DNA from: an uncultured Clostridium sp.
Lineage (GTDB): Bacteria; Bacillota; Clostridia; TANB77; CAG-508
Length of the DNA: 64,000 bases
Direction: 5' to 3'
Assembly (NCBI GenBank): GCA_902492105.1
Contig: CABUKD010000001.1
Location: forward strand, 1 to 64,000
A program made the translations under genes and the position numbers. The notes under the pieces are model-generated. The model searched no databases. It had not been told where the DNA came from and worked only from the letters and a program-made list of their open reading frames with translations. Positions within the stretch are counted from its first letter, which is position 1. Every line of letters starts with the position of its first letter. Of this stretch, positions 44,999 to 55,403 are shown in pieces.

Positions 44999-46318
44999 TT
45001 ATAACCTCCAATATGCATATCCGTCATTCAATACTTTTTCTTTATCTAATATTCCTTTAATATCAACAATGATATTTTTATTTTCTTCTTTTTGTGGGAA
45101 AAATGCTTTTATTTGCTCTTTCGTTAATTCTTTAAATTGTTGATGTGCTACTGCAATTACAAGACAGTCAATATCTTTTATTTTTTCCATACTTGTTAAC
45201 TTAATTCCATATTCTTTTTCTGTTTCTTCTTTATCTGCTAATGGATCTATTACGATTGGTTCAATATTATATTCTCTTAATTTATGAATAATATCTACTA
45301 CTCTTGTATTTCTAATATCTGGACAATTTTCTTTAAAAGTAAGTCCTAAAATAGCAACTTTTGCTTTACTTACTGTTTTATCAGCTAAGATTAGTTCTTT
45401 AATAATTCCTTCTGCTACAAAATCACTCATCAAATTGTTAATTTTTCTAGCTGATGCTATAATTTGAGAGTTATAACCCAATTTTTCAGCTTCATAAATA
45501 AAGTAATATGGGTCTACTCCAATACAATGTCCACCAACAAGACCTGGATAAAACCCTAATGCATTCCATTTTGTATTCATTGCTTCAATTACTTCTTTTG
45601 TATCAATATTCATTTTATGTAATACAATAGATACTTCATTCATAAATGCAATATTAATATCTCTTTGACTATTTTCCAATACTTTAGTAGCTTCTGCTAC
45701 TTTAATACTACTTGCTCTATGTACTCCTGCATCAATAACTAATTCATAAACATTGGCAATTTCTTCTAATGCTTCTTTGTCCATTCCTGAAACTACTTTT
45801 TTAATATTATTTAATCTATGAACTTTATCTCCTGGATTAATTCTTTCTGGAGAATAACCAATTTTAAAATCCACACCACATTTTAATCCAGATTTTTCTT
45901 CTAGAATAGGTATACAGATATCTTCTGTAACCCCTGGATATACAGTAGATTCATAAACAACTACAGAACCTTTTGTTAAGTTTCTTCCTAGTATTTCACT
46001 AGCCCCTATTACTGGTGCTAAATCTGGAGTTTTATCTGCATTAATAGGAGTAGGTACTGCAACAATATGAAATTTTGCTTTTTGAATATCTTCTTCCCTA
46101 CTTGTAAATTGTACTTTACATTTTTTTACTTCTTCGTCTCCTACTTCACTAGTTGGGTCTATACCTTTTTTATACTTTTCTATTTTTATATTGTTAATAT
46201 CATAACCAATTACATCTACTTTTTTAGAAAAAGCAACTGCTAGTGGCATTCCTACATAGCCAAGCCCTACCACACAAAGTTTTTCTTTTTTATTTAATAA
46301 ATCTTGATACAATGACAT
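44999..46318 (-). CDS. UDP-sugar 6-dehydrogenase (TviB/WbpA-like)
   Basis: The 439-residue NAD-dependent enzyme oxidises UDP-GlcNAc or UDP-ManNAc types to uronic acids. The Rossmann motif GLGYVGMPLAVAF, the catalytic cysteine in GGHCIGVDPYYFIYEAEKLGY and GLTFKENCPDIRNTRV are all present, and the terminal ...YAYWRL is typical of the TviB branch. The polymer made by this locus therefore contains an amino-uronic acid and is probably acidic. Confidence 0.88.
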   Translation of the reverse strand: MSLYQDLLNKKEKLCVVGLGYVGMPLAVAFSKKVDVIGYDINNIKIEKYKKGIDPTSEVGDEEVKKCKVQFTSREEDIQKAKFHIVAVPTPINADKTPDLAPVIGASEILGRNLTKGSVVVYESTVYPGVTEDICIPILEEKSGLKCGVDFKIGYSPERINPGDKVHRLNNIKKVVSGMDKEALEEIANVYELVIDAGVHRASSIKVAEATKVLENSQRDINIAFMNEVSIVLHKMNIDTKEVIEAMNTKWNALGFYPGLVGGHCIGVDPYYFIYEAEKLGYNSQIIASARKINNLMSDFVAEGIIKELILADKTVSKAKVAILGLTFKENCPDIRNTRVVDIIHKLREYNIEPIVIDPLADKEETEKEYGIKLTSMEKIKDIDCLVIAVAHQQFKELTKEQIKAFFPQKEENKNIIVDIKGILDKEKVLNDGYAYWRL

Positions 46319-46397
46319 TTTTTATTCTCCTTTTCTATTTTTATTTTTTTATTAATTCTTCATACTATTTCAATTCTTTATTTTATTAAATACTAAC

Positions 46398-47522
46398 TTA
46401 CTTTTTCATTTGATAAATATCTCTCATCTTCTTTTCAATTTCTTCTTTCTCAAATTCTTTAGTACTTAACTTGTCCATTTTTCTTTTAGATACTAATTCT
46501 AAAATTCTTTTAATCAATAATTGTTCATCTTTTACAATGTAACCATTAACACCATCTGTTATTAAATCTCTATTGCCCCTACAATCAGTTACAATAACAG
46601 GAAGCCCTGCAATTAATCCTTCCATAATATTAACAGGCAGTCCTTCTTGCTTTGAAGTAGATACTAATAAGTCAGATATTTTCAATAATTGAGGAATATC
46701 TTTTCGATATCCTAGAAATTGAACATTATTTTCCAGTTGATTTTCTTTACAAAATTTTTGTAATTTTCCATCCAAAGAATCTTTTCCTACTAGTAATAAT
46801 TTGATTTTCTTATTTTGTTTTATTAGTTTTGTCATAGCATTTAATAGCATCTCTTGGTTTTTTCTAACACTAAGTTCAGCCACATAAATCATTACGAAGT
46901 CATCTTCTTTTAGTTTAAGTTTTTCTCTTAGTTGTTTTCTTTCTTCCTTTGACATTTCAAAATCAAATCTATTTTTGTCTACTCCTATTCCGTGCACTAA
47001 TTGTATATTTTTAGCCTTAAACTTCTTTTTGGCTATTTCATAATCTTCTTTATTAATGGTAATTAAAATATCTGTATATTTTGATAGCCATTTTTCTATA
47101 GGATAAAACATTAACCAATATTTTAAAGGAGCTCCTTTAAAAAAGTGAAAACCATGAGCAGTATAAATAACTTTTGCATTAGTTTTTCTTGCAGCCAATC
47201 TCCCCAATACACTTCCTACTGGAGAATGTACATGGATTAATTCATAATTCTCTTCTTTTATTAGTTTTTTTATTAATCGATATGCTTTTATATTTTTTAC
47301 AGAAAATGGACTTCTTTCAAAAGGTATGTCTATATATTTAATTTTCTTTTCATCTAATTCTTTTTTAAATTCTTCTAGTCTATTATGATCTAAGGTTCCT
47401 CCATCTGTAAAATTGGCTGCTACTTCTACTTCATATCCTAATTGTTGAAGAATTTTTATGTTGTTCATATTGAATTGTTCTATCATAGATGCTACTGAGG
47501 CTAACATCAATGCCTTTTTCAT
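46398..47522 (-). CDS. GT4 glycosyltransferase (capsular)
   Basis: The 374-residue GT-B enzyme has an N-terminal half with HVHSPVGSVLGRLAARKTNAKVIYTAHGFHFFKGAP, the pattern of EpsD/PglA-type glycosyltransferases, and the C-terminal VAELSVRKNQEMLLNAM and STSKQEGLPVNIMEGLIAGLPVIVTD donor site. It probably adds an early sugar on the lipid carrier. Its start overlaps the galE stop by four bases. Confidence 0.86.
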   Translation of the reverse strand: MKKALMLASVASMIEQFNMNNIKILQQLGYEVEVAANFTDGGTLDHNRLEEFKKELDEKKIKYIDIPFERSPFSVKNIKAYRLIKKLIKEENYELIHVHSPVGSVLGRLAARKTNAKVIYTAHGFHFFKGAPLKYWLMFYPIEKWLSKYTDILITINKEDYEIAKKKFKAKNIQLVHGIGVDKNRFDFEMSKEERKQLREKLKLKEDDFVMIYVAELSVRKNQEMLLNAMTKLIKQNKKIKLLLVGKDSLDGKLQKFCKENQLENNVQFLGYRKDIPQLLKISDLLVSTSKQEGLPVNIMEGLIAGLPVIVTDCRGNRDLITDGVNGYIVKDEQLLIKRILELVSKRKMDKLSTKEFEKEEIEKKMRDIYQMKK

Positions 47523-48541
47523 ATAGTCCTCCTATTACTTTTTTTATGAATATAATTCCAAGAATCTCTACACATATCTTCTAAATTTTTATTTGCTACC
47601 CATCCTAATTCATTTTTAGCTTTTGTAGCATCAGCATAGTATATTGGTAAGTCTCCTTCTCTTCTTGCTGTATATTGATAAGGAACTTGTACTTTATTTA
47701 CTCTCATAAAGGTATCTACCATTTCTTGAACCGTATAAGGTTTACCTGTTCCTAAATTATATATATAAATGCCTGATTTTTCTTTTTCTAATTTTTCTAA
47801 GGCTTTAATATGACCTTTTGCTAAATCTACAACATGTAGAAAATCTCTAGCACCTGTACCATCTTTTGTTTCTTTGTAATCATTTCCAAAAATATTAAGA
47901 TGGTCTAGTTCTTTATTGGCTACTTTCATGATAAATGGCATTAAGTTGTTAGGAATTCCTTGTGGATTTTCTCCAATTAACCCACTTTCATGTGCTCCTA
48001 CTGGATTAAAATATCTTAGAATTGCAATATCCCATTCCTTATCTGAATTATAAAGGTCTTCTAAGATTGTTTCTATCATAGATTTAGTAGTTCCATAAGG
48101 ATTGGTAGTTTCTCCTCTTTTCATTTCTTCTGTATACTGTATTTCTTTTCTTTCCCCATAAACAGTTGCAGATGAACTAAATACAAAACTCTTCACATTA
48201 TATTTTTGCATAGTCTGTAATAACATAATTGCACCTGAAACATTATTATAATAATATTTTAATGGTTCTTTAACAGATTCTCCTACAGCTTTGAATCCTG
48301 CAAAATTCATAACAGCTTCAATCTCATTTTCTTCAAAAATTTTTTCTAAAGATTCTCTATCTAAATAATTTACTTCATAGAATTTTACCTCTTTTCCAGT
48401 TATCTTTTTTATACTTTGCAATACATCTGGTTTACTATTAGAAAAATCATCTAAGATAACTACTTCTTTTCCAATATTTAATAATTCTACTACTGTATGA
48501 CTACCTATGTAACCCGTCCCACCAGTTACTAATATTGACAT
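47519..48541 (-). CDS. galE: UDP-glucose 4-epimerase
   Basis: The 340-residue short-chain dehydrogenase enzyme interconverts UDP-glucose and UDP-galactose (or their N-acetyl forms). It has the NAD site GGTGYIGS, the catalytic YGTTK (Tyr-x3-Lys) after SSSATVYG, and the C-terminal GELGWVANKNL-like region. The start at 48541 has AAGGAGG six bases upstream; eight further codons upstream are in frame but lack an RBS. It opens the polysaccharide operon and feeds galactose donors. Confidence 0.94.
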   Translation of the reverse strand: MSILVTGGTGYIGSHTVVELLNIGKEVVILDDFSNSKPDVLQSIKKITGKEVKFYEVNYLDRESLEKIFEENEIEAVMNFAGFKAVGESVKEPLKYYYNNVSGAIMLLQTMQKYNVKSFVFSSSATVYGERKEIQYTEEMKRGETTNPYGTTKSMIETILEDLYNSDKEWDIAILRYFNPVGAHESGLIGENPQGIPNNLMPFIMKVANKELDHLNIFGNDYKETKDGTGARDFLHVVDLAKGHIKALEKLEKEKSGIYIYNLGTGKPYTVQEMVDTFMRVNKVQVPYQYTARREGDLPIYYADATKAKNELGWVANKNLEDMCRDSWNYIHKKSNRRTI

Positions 48542-48614
48542 ACTCTCCTCCTTTATACAAAACATATTTATTTTTTATTATTTTATACTATCAATCTACA
48601 AAAAGCAACCTATT

Positions 48615-49293
48615 TTATCTTTTTTCTAAAATAATTTCTTTTACCTTTTCCTTAACTTGTCCAATACTTATATGTGTAGTGTCTATTACTATTGCATCTC
48701 CAGCTATTTTTAAGGCTCCTACTGGTTTATGCATGTCATTATAATCTCTTTTTTTCATATCTTCTAAAGTTTCTTCATAGGTTGCTACAATTCCCTTTTC
48801 TTGGTTTTCTAAAAATCTTCTTTTTGCTCTTTCTTCTACATCTGCATCTAAGTAGATTTTGACATCTGCATTTGGAAATACTACTGTGGTAATATCTCTT
48901 CCTTCCATAATAACATCCTGATTTTCTGCCATTTTTCTTTGCAAGTCTACCATAATTTCACGTACTTCTCCGGATAGAAGATACAGGAGATACAAAATTA
49001 CTTACTTCTTTGGTTCTTATTTGCTTACTTACATCTTCTCCATTTAAATATACTGTAATTTCTCCATTTATATTTTGCATTTGAATATTAATATTTTTGG
49101 CAATTTCTATAATTTTTTCTTTTTCTTCTGTAGATTCAATAGAATTAATTCCTTTTCTTAAACATTCTAATGCTACACATCGATACATTGCTCCTGTGTC
49201 TATATTAAGTAGATTTAATTCCTGTGCTATTAATTTTGTAATGGTTCCTTTTCCGGTTCCTGCTGGTCCATCTATTGCTACAATAAACGACAT
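48615..49293 (-). CDS. cmk: Cytidylate kinase, split by a +1 frameshift at CGG
   Basis: The essential nucleotide kinase makes CDP/dCDP from CMP/dCMP. The first part has the P-loop GPAGTGKGT and the CMP-binding NIDTGAMYRC. Codon 108 is CGG (48970-48972); the zero frame ends five codons later. Skipping the C gives GlyGluValArgGlu and an open frame to 48615 with DVIMEGRDITTVVFPNADVKIYLDA and the lid arginines, giving 225 residues, the normal size. Because cmk is nearly always essential, a dead gene is unlikely; a programmed shift or sequence error fits better. Confidence 0.88.
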
Positions 49294-49304
49294 TTTTTCT
49301 CCTC

Positions 49305-50282
49305 CTATTCATTTTCTCCTTTATTTTGGCTTTCTTGCTTTTCTGTTTTTTCTTTCTTTTCTTCTAAAGTTTGCACATTTTCTTGTTCTTGCTGTATATT
49401 TTTTTCTTCTATTTTTTGCAATTCTTCTGGCTCTAGCATATGTATTCCTTTTGCTACAATGGTTACTTGTTGCACATTCATAGTAGTTAATTTTTCTATC
49501 TCTTTTTTTATTTTTTGTTTGAACTCTCTTAAAGTTTCCAAAATGTTAAACCCATAATTAATAGAAACCTCCATATAAATGTTAGGTCCTTCTGGTGTAC
49601 TTTCTACTCTAGTTCTCATAACTTTGTAAATGGCATCTGTTTTCTTTGCTAAATATTCTGCAATTTGGCGAAAGACTGTATCGGAAATAGTAAAATTTCC
49701 TAAATAACTAAAGGTTGGCCTAATAATTGATTTTTCTGCCATATAAGGGTCATTTCCTTTACCTTTGAATTTAAAAATTTGTAATGGGTCTAAAATATAG
49801 CCTGAAAAGTCTTTTTTGATTTCAAAGGTTGGTACAGGAATAACATGTTTTCCTTGTGTAGTACGAATTCTTTTGGCTGTTTCCATTTCTGTTTCTGTTG
49901 CGACATCTTGAATATAAATTCTTTTTTCTGGTTTGGAAAGTCCCAAATTTTCTGCAATTTTATCTACCATTCCATCTGAAGTACCCAGAATTAAAATAGA
50001 TTCTGGTTTTAGTCTTCTAATTGCCTTTTTCATTTCGTTTCTATCTTTTTCATTTACAAAGATTGCCTTTTTTACAGTTTCTACTTTGGTAGGTGCTTTT
50101 TTAGCAGAAGTTCCTGCTACTACATTATTATCATGAATTAACAATCCATCATCAATAATATAGTGGATTTTATTTTCATTTGCTACCATTTGGGCACGAT
50201 AACTTTTCCCTGTTCCAGATGGTCCTACAAAGGCATATACTTTTATTTCTTCATTAGAAATTAAATTATTAAAAAGTTGCAA
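49305..50282 (-). CDS. P-loop ATPase with an Asp23/Gls24-like C-terminal half
   Basis: The 325-residue protein begins with TTG at 50282, preceded by AAAGGAAG. Residues 1-150 hold a P-loop VGPSGTGKSYRA and a Walker-B-like ESILILGTSD stretch. Later, VMRTRVESTPEGPNIYMEVSINYGFNILETLREFKQKIKKEIEKLTTMNVQQVTIVAKGI follows the Asp23/Gls24 alkaline-shock pattern. A Glu/Gln/Lys-rich tail follows. The combination is unusual to me. It lies 11 bases upstream of cmk. The substrate is unknown. Confidence 0.6.
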   Translation of the reverse strand: MQLFNNLISNEEIKVYAFVGPSGTGKSYRAQMVANENKIHYIIDDGLLIHDNNVVAGTSAKKAPTKVETVKKAIFVNEKDRNEMKKAIRRLKPESILILGTSDGMVDKIAENLGLSKPEKRIYIQDVATETEMETAKRIRTTQGKHVIPVPTFEIKKDFSGYILDPLQIFKFKGKGNDPYMAEKSIIRPTFSYLGNFTISDTVFRQIAEYLAKKTDAIYKVMRTRVESTPEGPNIYMEVSINYGFNILETLREFKQKIKKEIEKLTTMNVQQVTIVAKGIHMLEPEELQKIEEKNIQQEQENVQTLEEKKEKTEKQESQNKGENE

Positions 50283-50298
50283 TTTAGTTTCTTCCTTT

Positions 50299-51916
50299 CT
50301 ACTCTTTTTCTACAGTAATAATTTGATATACAAATCCTCTATATTTTGGTCTAATTTTCTTTCTTGCTATTTCTTTTAAATCATATTTTTCTGCCATTTC
50401 ATTGTACCACTCTAATCCTTCATGGTCAATTAAAATCATTCTGCCATGATAATCATCTAAAAAATCTTCCTCAAAAGTAATTTTTAGTGGTGGACTATAG
50501 TTTTCAAAAGGTGTTACATCATGGTTTGGATCTATGTGATATAAATACCAATTATATTCTGGCATCTGTACAAAAATATTACTTGCATGGAAATAATCCT
50601 GATATAAAATCATATCTCCTTCTTTATATTGTTCTTGAATATAGCGAACTTCTTCTCCATTAGTAGAATCATAATTTTCTTCTATAATAATGCTATTATT
50701 ATATATACTCAAACCTAGAATAATCATTACTACAATACTAGAAATAATTTTCTGGTGTTTGGTGGAATTGCTAAATAAGAAATAGGCAAATGGGAAAAGA
50801 ATAATTCCACTTGTAATTAACATATAACGATAATACATAATTGGTCTTATAAATATAGTAACAATTAACATAGAAAAAAACAAGATATAATGTACTAATA
50901 AGCAATACCAAATAATAGTTAAATTCTTTTTTTGTTTTTTATGGCAAATAATCTGGTAAATTAAGTAGCTGTACATAATAATTGTAAAAATGGTACTAAT
51001 AGTAACACTTAATCTTCCATTAAATTGTACTCCTAAAGGTGCTGCTATAGAATCTGTCCAGTTAAATGGAATCCAATAAGACTGACTTACTTTTCCGTGC
51101 TTGTGTTAGAAATACAAATAGCCATGGTAGATAGCCTATAATTTCTATAATTGCTGTAAATAAAAATCTAAAAATATATTTCTTTTTTAACTTTTTCTTT
51201 TGTATTAGAAAATCTTCATAAGAAGTATAGTATGGTATTTTTTCTTCATACATTTTTTGTGAAAATAAAATATGTAGTAATAATAAAGCATTAATAATAG
51301 CAACTGCTACTAGTCCATAATAGTGGCAGTGGGCAGCACATAAGCTAGCTATAGCAAACAAAAGCCAATTTCTCTTTTTTTCTTGTTTGATACTTCTGTA
51401 AGCATATATGCCAGATAAAGTAGTAAATAGCATAGTCCAACTATACATTCTAATTTCCATTCCATACATTGCCATAAAAGGAAGGAATAGCATTAAAAAG
51501 GAGAAAGCTAGCCCTACTTTTGGTCCAAAATCTTTACGAATATGCGTAAATCCTAAAATTCCTATTAAAATCCCTGCTGATACAGAAAATAGCCTAGCTA
51601 TTAAAATAGAGTTTCCAAAAATACAAGTAACTGCTTTTAATAATAAATAATATAAAACAGGATGAACATCATTGCTATCGATACGAATAATTTCACTAAT
51701 ATCATGGGAAACTAGAGCTATGGTATAACTTTCATCAAACCATACCTCTGTGTGAAATGCTCCCAATAGAATAAAGATGCTACCTAATATGATAATTAAA
51801 ATATGGAACCATTTTGATACTATAATATTTTCTATTTTACTTTTGTTATTACTTTGTTGTTTTTGTGTAGCTTCTTCTTTTTGCTTTCTTTTTGCTAGCT
51901 TTTCTTCTTTCTTCAT
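50299..51916 (-). CDS. GT-C (GT39-like) membrane glycosyltransferase, split by a +1 frameshift at CGG
   Basis: About 538 residues when joined. The first part has a charged tail, a membrane helix and WFDESYTIALVSHDISEIIRIDSNDVHPVLYYL, the typical GT-C active-site loop (DE and DVHP). Codon 274 is CGG (51095-51097), and the zero frame ends 16 codons later. Skipping the C gives GlyLysValSerGlnSerTyrTrpIlePro and an unbroken frame to 50299 with several more helices, matching the intact paralogue at 52041 in length and layout. It transfers a sugar from a lipid carrier outside the membrane. Confidence 0.85.
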
Positions 51917-52040
51917 TATTTTCCCCTTATTTTTTGTTACTATGTTTTCTATTTGTGTTGTTCTTCTATGGTATTGTTTTTATTTTATTTTTTTAACTTT
52001 TTACTTTTTTACCTTTTTATCTTTCTACTTTTTTATCTTT

Positions 52041-53717
52041 CTACTTTTTCTCTACTAAACTAATATAATATTGATAGCCATGATATTCTGTGGAAAAGTG
52101 GTCTTGCTTAATTAATTTAAGGTTTTCTCCATAACGTTCTGACATTTCTCTATAAATGTTATAATTTCCTCCATCAATAACCCAAATTCTGCCATAATAG
52201 TCATCTAAACCCTCTAATGTTTTTATGGTTTTCATATTTTTACCAAAAGCTTGGTAAGCAGGTTCTACATTCCAATAATCTCCATCAAAAAAGCAGTTTG
52301 CAATATCTGGTAATTGCATACTAAGTACAAATCCATTACCTGTATTGCCAAATAAAAGAAGGTCATCTTGTTGTAAATCTTGTTTCACATATTCTAAAGG
52401 CTTGCTATTAGTTGGTCCATAATTCATGGTACTTACATTGTAATTTACAAAAATTGCTGTAATTAAGGTAAGAATACAAATAAGAATGGTTAATATTTTC
52501 TTGCCACCTTTTATCATAAAAAATGCCATAAAGAATATGAAGATTCCTGTTAAATTTAAGAAATATCTAGCATATAAAATAGGTACTTTTAAAGAAATAA
52601 TGAAAATACAAATAATCACAATGGCATATACACCAATGGCAAATAATCCTGGTTTGTTACTTTTTCTATGTTTTACTATTGCATAAATCATAGTGCCAAT
52701 TGCATAAACAAGTAAAATAATACTAAAAGTAAGTGCTAACTCTTGTTTTAAAAATATAGTATCTAGATTTCCTGTAAATTGAAAAGTTAAAATTTGTAGC
52801 CATACTTCTATAGAAGGAGTTTGTATCCAAAATCCTTTTGATACAGTTTGGAATTGTGCTAATAAATAAATGAGCCATGGTAAATATAAAGCTATTTGTA
52901 TAATAGCAGAAGCAATAAAACATTTTAAGTTTAAAATATTGAATTTGCTTTTTTCTGTTATGGTTTTGTTTTCAGATTGTTTTTTATGTATTTTTATTTG
53001 ATTTATAATGAAATAGATAAATAATGCTAAATTAATAATTCCTGCAGTTGCTAGACCATAATAATGGGTATAACTAGCTGTTAAGCTAAAAACGGCAAAT
53101 AAAACCCAATTTTTATAAAATCCCTTTGGCTTAGTTATTTTCTTTTTCTCTTTTTCTGTTTGATTATTTTGAGCTTTTGTTTTTTCTTCTTCTGTTAGTT
53201 TTTCTTGTGGTTGAAGGCTATTTTTATAAATTCTATAAGCATAAATTGCCATTAAGCTTACAAGTAACATTGCCCAAGTGTACATTCTAATTTCTCCTGA
53301 ATATACACACATAATTGGCAAAAAAAACACGAAAAAGGAAAAAAGTAAGCCTACTTTTTCTCCAAAATCTTTTCTAATATGAGTATAGCCCAATATTCCT
53401 AATATAGCAATTGGAATCATGGATAATATTCTATAAATATAAATATTAGGTCCAAATAATAAATAAACAATATGTAAAATCCAATAATATAGCACAGGAT
53501 GAACATCATTGCTTCCTATTGACCAAATATCAGCAAAGCTCTTATTGGCCATTCCAACAGAATAGCTTTCATCAAACCATAAGTTTTGGTGAAAGATAGG
53601 AATACTAATAAAAATAATACCTAATAAAATAATAGCAATATGAATATATTTTAAATTTTTTTCTTGCTTTAAATTATATTCTTTATTTGGTATTTCTGTT
53701 ACTTTACCTTTTTTCAT
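52041..53717 (-). CDS. GT-C (GT39-like) membrane glycosyltransferase
   Basis: The 558-residue protein has about 11 helices, with the loop WFDESYSVGMANKSFADIWSIGSNDVHPVLYYW after the first one. It is a clear paralogue of the frameshifted gene just downstream (same motifs, same C-terminal DDYYGRIWVIDG type end). Both may transfer sugars to cell-wall polymers or to surface proteins. This one is uninterrupted and contains no in-frame CGG. Confidence 0.85.
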   Translation of the reverse strand: MKKGKVTEIPNKEYNLKQEKNLKYIHIAIILLGIIFISIPIFHQNLWFDESYSVGMANKSFADIWSIGSNDVHPVLYYWILHIVYLLFGPNIYIYRILSMIPIAILGILGYTHIRKDFGEKVGLLFSFFVFFLPIMCVYSGEIRMYTWAMLLVSLMAIYAYRIYKNSLQPQEKLTEEEKTKAQNNQTEKEKKKITKPKGFYKNWVLFAVFSLTASYTHYYGLATAGIINLALFIYFIINQIKIHKKQSENKTITEKSKFNILNLKCFIASAIIQIALYLPWLIYLLAQFQTVSKGFWIQTPSIEVWLQILTFQFTGNLDTIFLKQELALTFSIILLVYAIGTMIYAIVKHRKSNKPGLFAIGVYAIVIICIFIISLKVPILYARYFLNLTGIFIFFMAFFMIKGGKKILTILICILTLITAIFVNYNVSTMNYGPTNSKPLEYVKQDLQQDDLLLFGNTGNGFVLSMQLPDIANCFFDGDYWNVEPAYQAFGKNMKTIKTLEGLDDYYGRIWVIDGGNYNIYREMSERYGENLKLIKQDHFSTEYHGYQYYISLVEKK

Positions 53718-53941
53718 GTAAAAAATTCTCCTCTTTTTATTTTTTATTTTTTGTATTTTATATGTTTTTTCATTTATTTATATATTTTTATATTTTATAC
53801 TTTCATATTTTCTGCATGTTTTTTATTCTTTTGCATTATATCATTATTATATTCTATTGTCTAGATTCTTTTAGGATGAAAATAATTGGATAGATGCATT
53901 TTTGAATAGAAAATGGTTGAAATATGTATTTCATAAAAATA

Positions 53942-54060
53942 ACACTCCTTTGCAAATACGTTTTATAAAGAGGATGAAATCTCTTATAAACGTTTCTGTA
54001 AAGGAGTGTCCCTGTTGGCTGATTTTCAACCAATAAGTACCGTCCCTATTGGCTGATTTC
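53942..54060 (-). repeat. REP/MITE-like element overlapping the end of the GT2 gene
   Basis: An outer stem, ACACTCCTTT (53942-53951) with AAAGGAGTGT (54000-54009), encloses a second stem ACGTTTTATAAAGAG/CTCTTATAAACGT. The repeat unit 54006-54060 follows and matches 25097-25150. Read on the minus strand it supplies the last codons and the TAG of the gene at 54046. The rest of 53718-53941 is AT-rich. Confidence 0.7.
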
Positions 54061-55278
54061 ACGAATAGCAATTTTTCTAACATGCTCGATTTTATCCCAA
54101 CTAGTATCACGTTTAAATAAACATTTAAAGTTAATTGCAAGCCATGAGCCTAAGAATAAAGGATAACATAATAGTCCTTTTATCATTGGTTTAATTGGTC
54201 TTTTATCTAACAACATAATTAAAACTGCTGTTCCTATTGGTAAGAGGAATGTTGGTATTACATATCTCAAAATATTTAAAGTTAACTCTGCACTTGTCAT
54301 TCCTTGTCCTGCATACATAACAAAATTTAAAAATAGTAATACTAATGTTGCCACAAACATTGGAATACTTCCAATAATGTACAAGAATCCATCAAAATTC
54401 ATCATAGTTTTGTGTTCTTTAATTGCTAAGGCTAATGGTTTTGTGTATTCTTTGATACATTGTATATGACCAACTGTCCATCTTGTTCTTTGTTTCCAAC
54501 TTTGTTTAAATCCTAATGGTTGTTCATCATAAACAATCGCATCTGCTGCCCAACCTAATTTTTTTCCTTTTATAATTCTTTTTAAAGAAAATTCAATATC
54601 TTCTGTTAATGTTTTTGTATTCCAACCTTCTGGTTTAATTACATCAAATTTTACCATGAATCCAGTACCATTAATAAGTGGTGATAATCCTACATTGTAT
54701 CTAGCTAAATGGTAGAAACGGTTCATAGTCCAATAGAAAATAGTATATCCTGCTGTAATCCAGTTATCTGTTGGATTTTTGATATCTCTATATCCTTGTA
54801 CTACATCTTCCCCTTGGCAAAGTTTTTTATTCATGTTTTTAATAAAATCTTCATGTACAATATTATCTGCATCAAAAATGCAAAATGCATCATAAGGTGC
54901 ATCTTCTTCAATTTTTTGTGCTAAAAACCAGTTTAAAGCATAACCTTTTGTTTTCTTTTCTGGGTCAAATCTTTCATACACAATAGCACCTGCATTTCTT
55001 GCTACTTCTGCAGTACGGTCTGTACAATTATCTGCAATAACATAAATATCTAGTAATTCCTTTGGATAGTTTTGCTTTTTTAAACTTTCTATTAATTCTG
55101 TTACAACATTTTCTTCGTTATGTGCTGGAATAATTGCCATAAAACGATGATTTTTTTCTACTAATAATGGCTTATCTTTTAGTTTTACTAATGAACAAAT
55201 ACTAATTGCTAATTGGTATAACCAAAATATAGTAATAATCCACACTAAAGCTTGTTGTAGAATGTATAGATATTCCAT
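54046..55278 (-). CDS. Membrane-bound GT2 glycosyltransferase (processive-like)
   Basis: The 410-residue protein has two N-terminal and several C-terminal helices around a cytoplasmic GT-A domain. It carries FMAIIPAHNEENVV, IVADNCTDRTAE, the metal site CIFDADNIV, the TEDIEFSLK motif and QRTRWTVGH (the QxxRW-like block), as in PgaC/IcaA and hyaluronan-type synthases. It probably makes a polymeric glycan or a lipid-linked sugar. The last residues (EISQ) and stop are encoded by the REP-like repeat. Confidence 0.85.
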   Translation of the reverse strand: MEYLYILQQALVWIITIFWLYQLAISICSLVKLKDKPLLVEKNHRFMAIIPAHNEENVVTELIESLKKQNYPKELLDIYVIADNCTDRTAEVARNAGAIVYERFDPEKKTKGYALNWFLAQKIEEDAPYDAFCIFDADNIVHEDFIKNMNKKLCQGEDVVQGYRDIKNPTDNWITAGYTIFYWTMNRFYHLARYNVGLSPLINGTGFMVKFDVIKPEGWNTKTLTEDIEFSLKRIIKGKKLGWAADAIVYDEQPLGFKQSWKQRTRWTVGHIQCIKEYTKPLALAIKEHKTMMNFDGFLYIIGSIPMFVATLVLLFLNFVMYAGQGMTSAELTLNILRYVIPTFLLPIGTAVLIMLLDKRPIKPMIKGLLCYPLFLGSWLAINFKCLFKRDTSWDKIEHVRKIAIREISQ

Positions 55279-55403
55279 TTCTTCTCTCCTTTTTTAATTC
55301 CTTTACTTTTCTATTGTATGCTTGTTTTCTTCACAATATTAATTATACTATTTCCTTTTCTTTTTTGCAACTATTATTTTTAACTTCATAAAATCTTAAT
55401 GTC

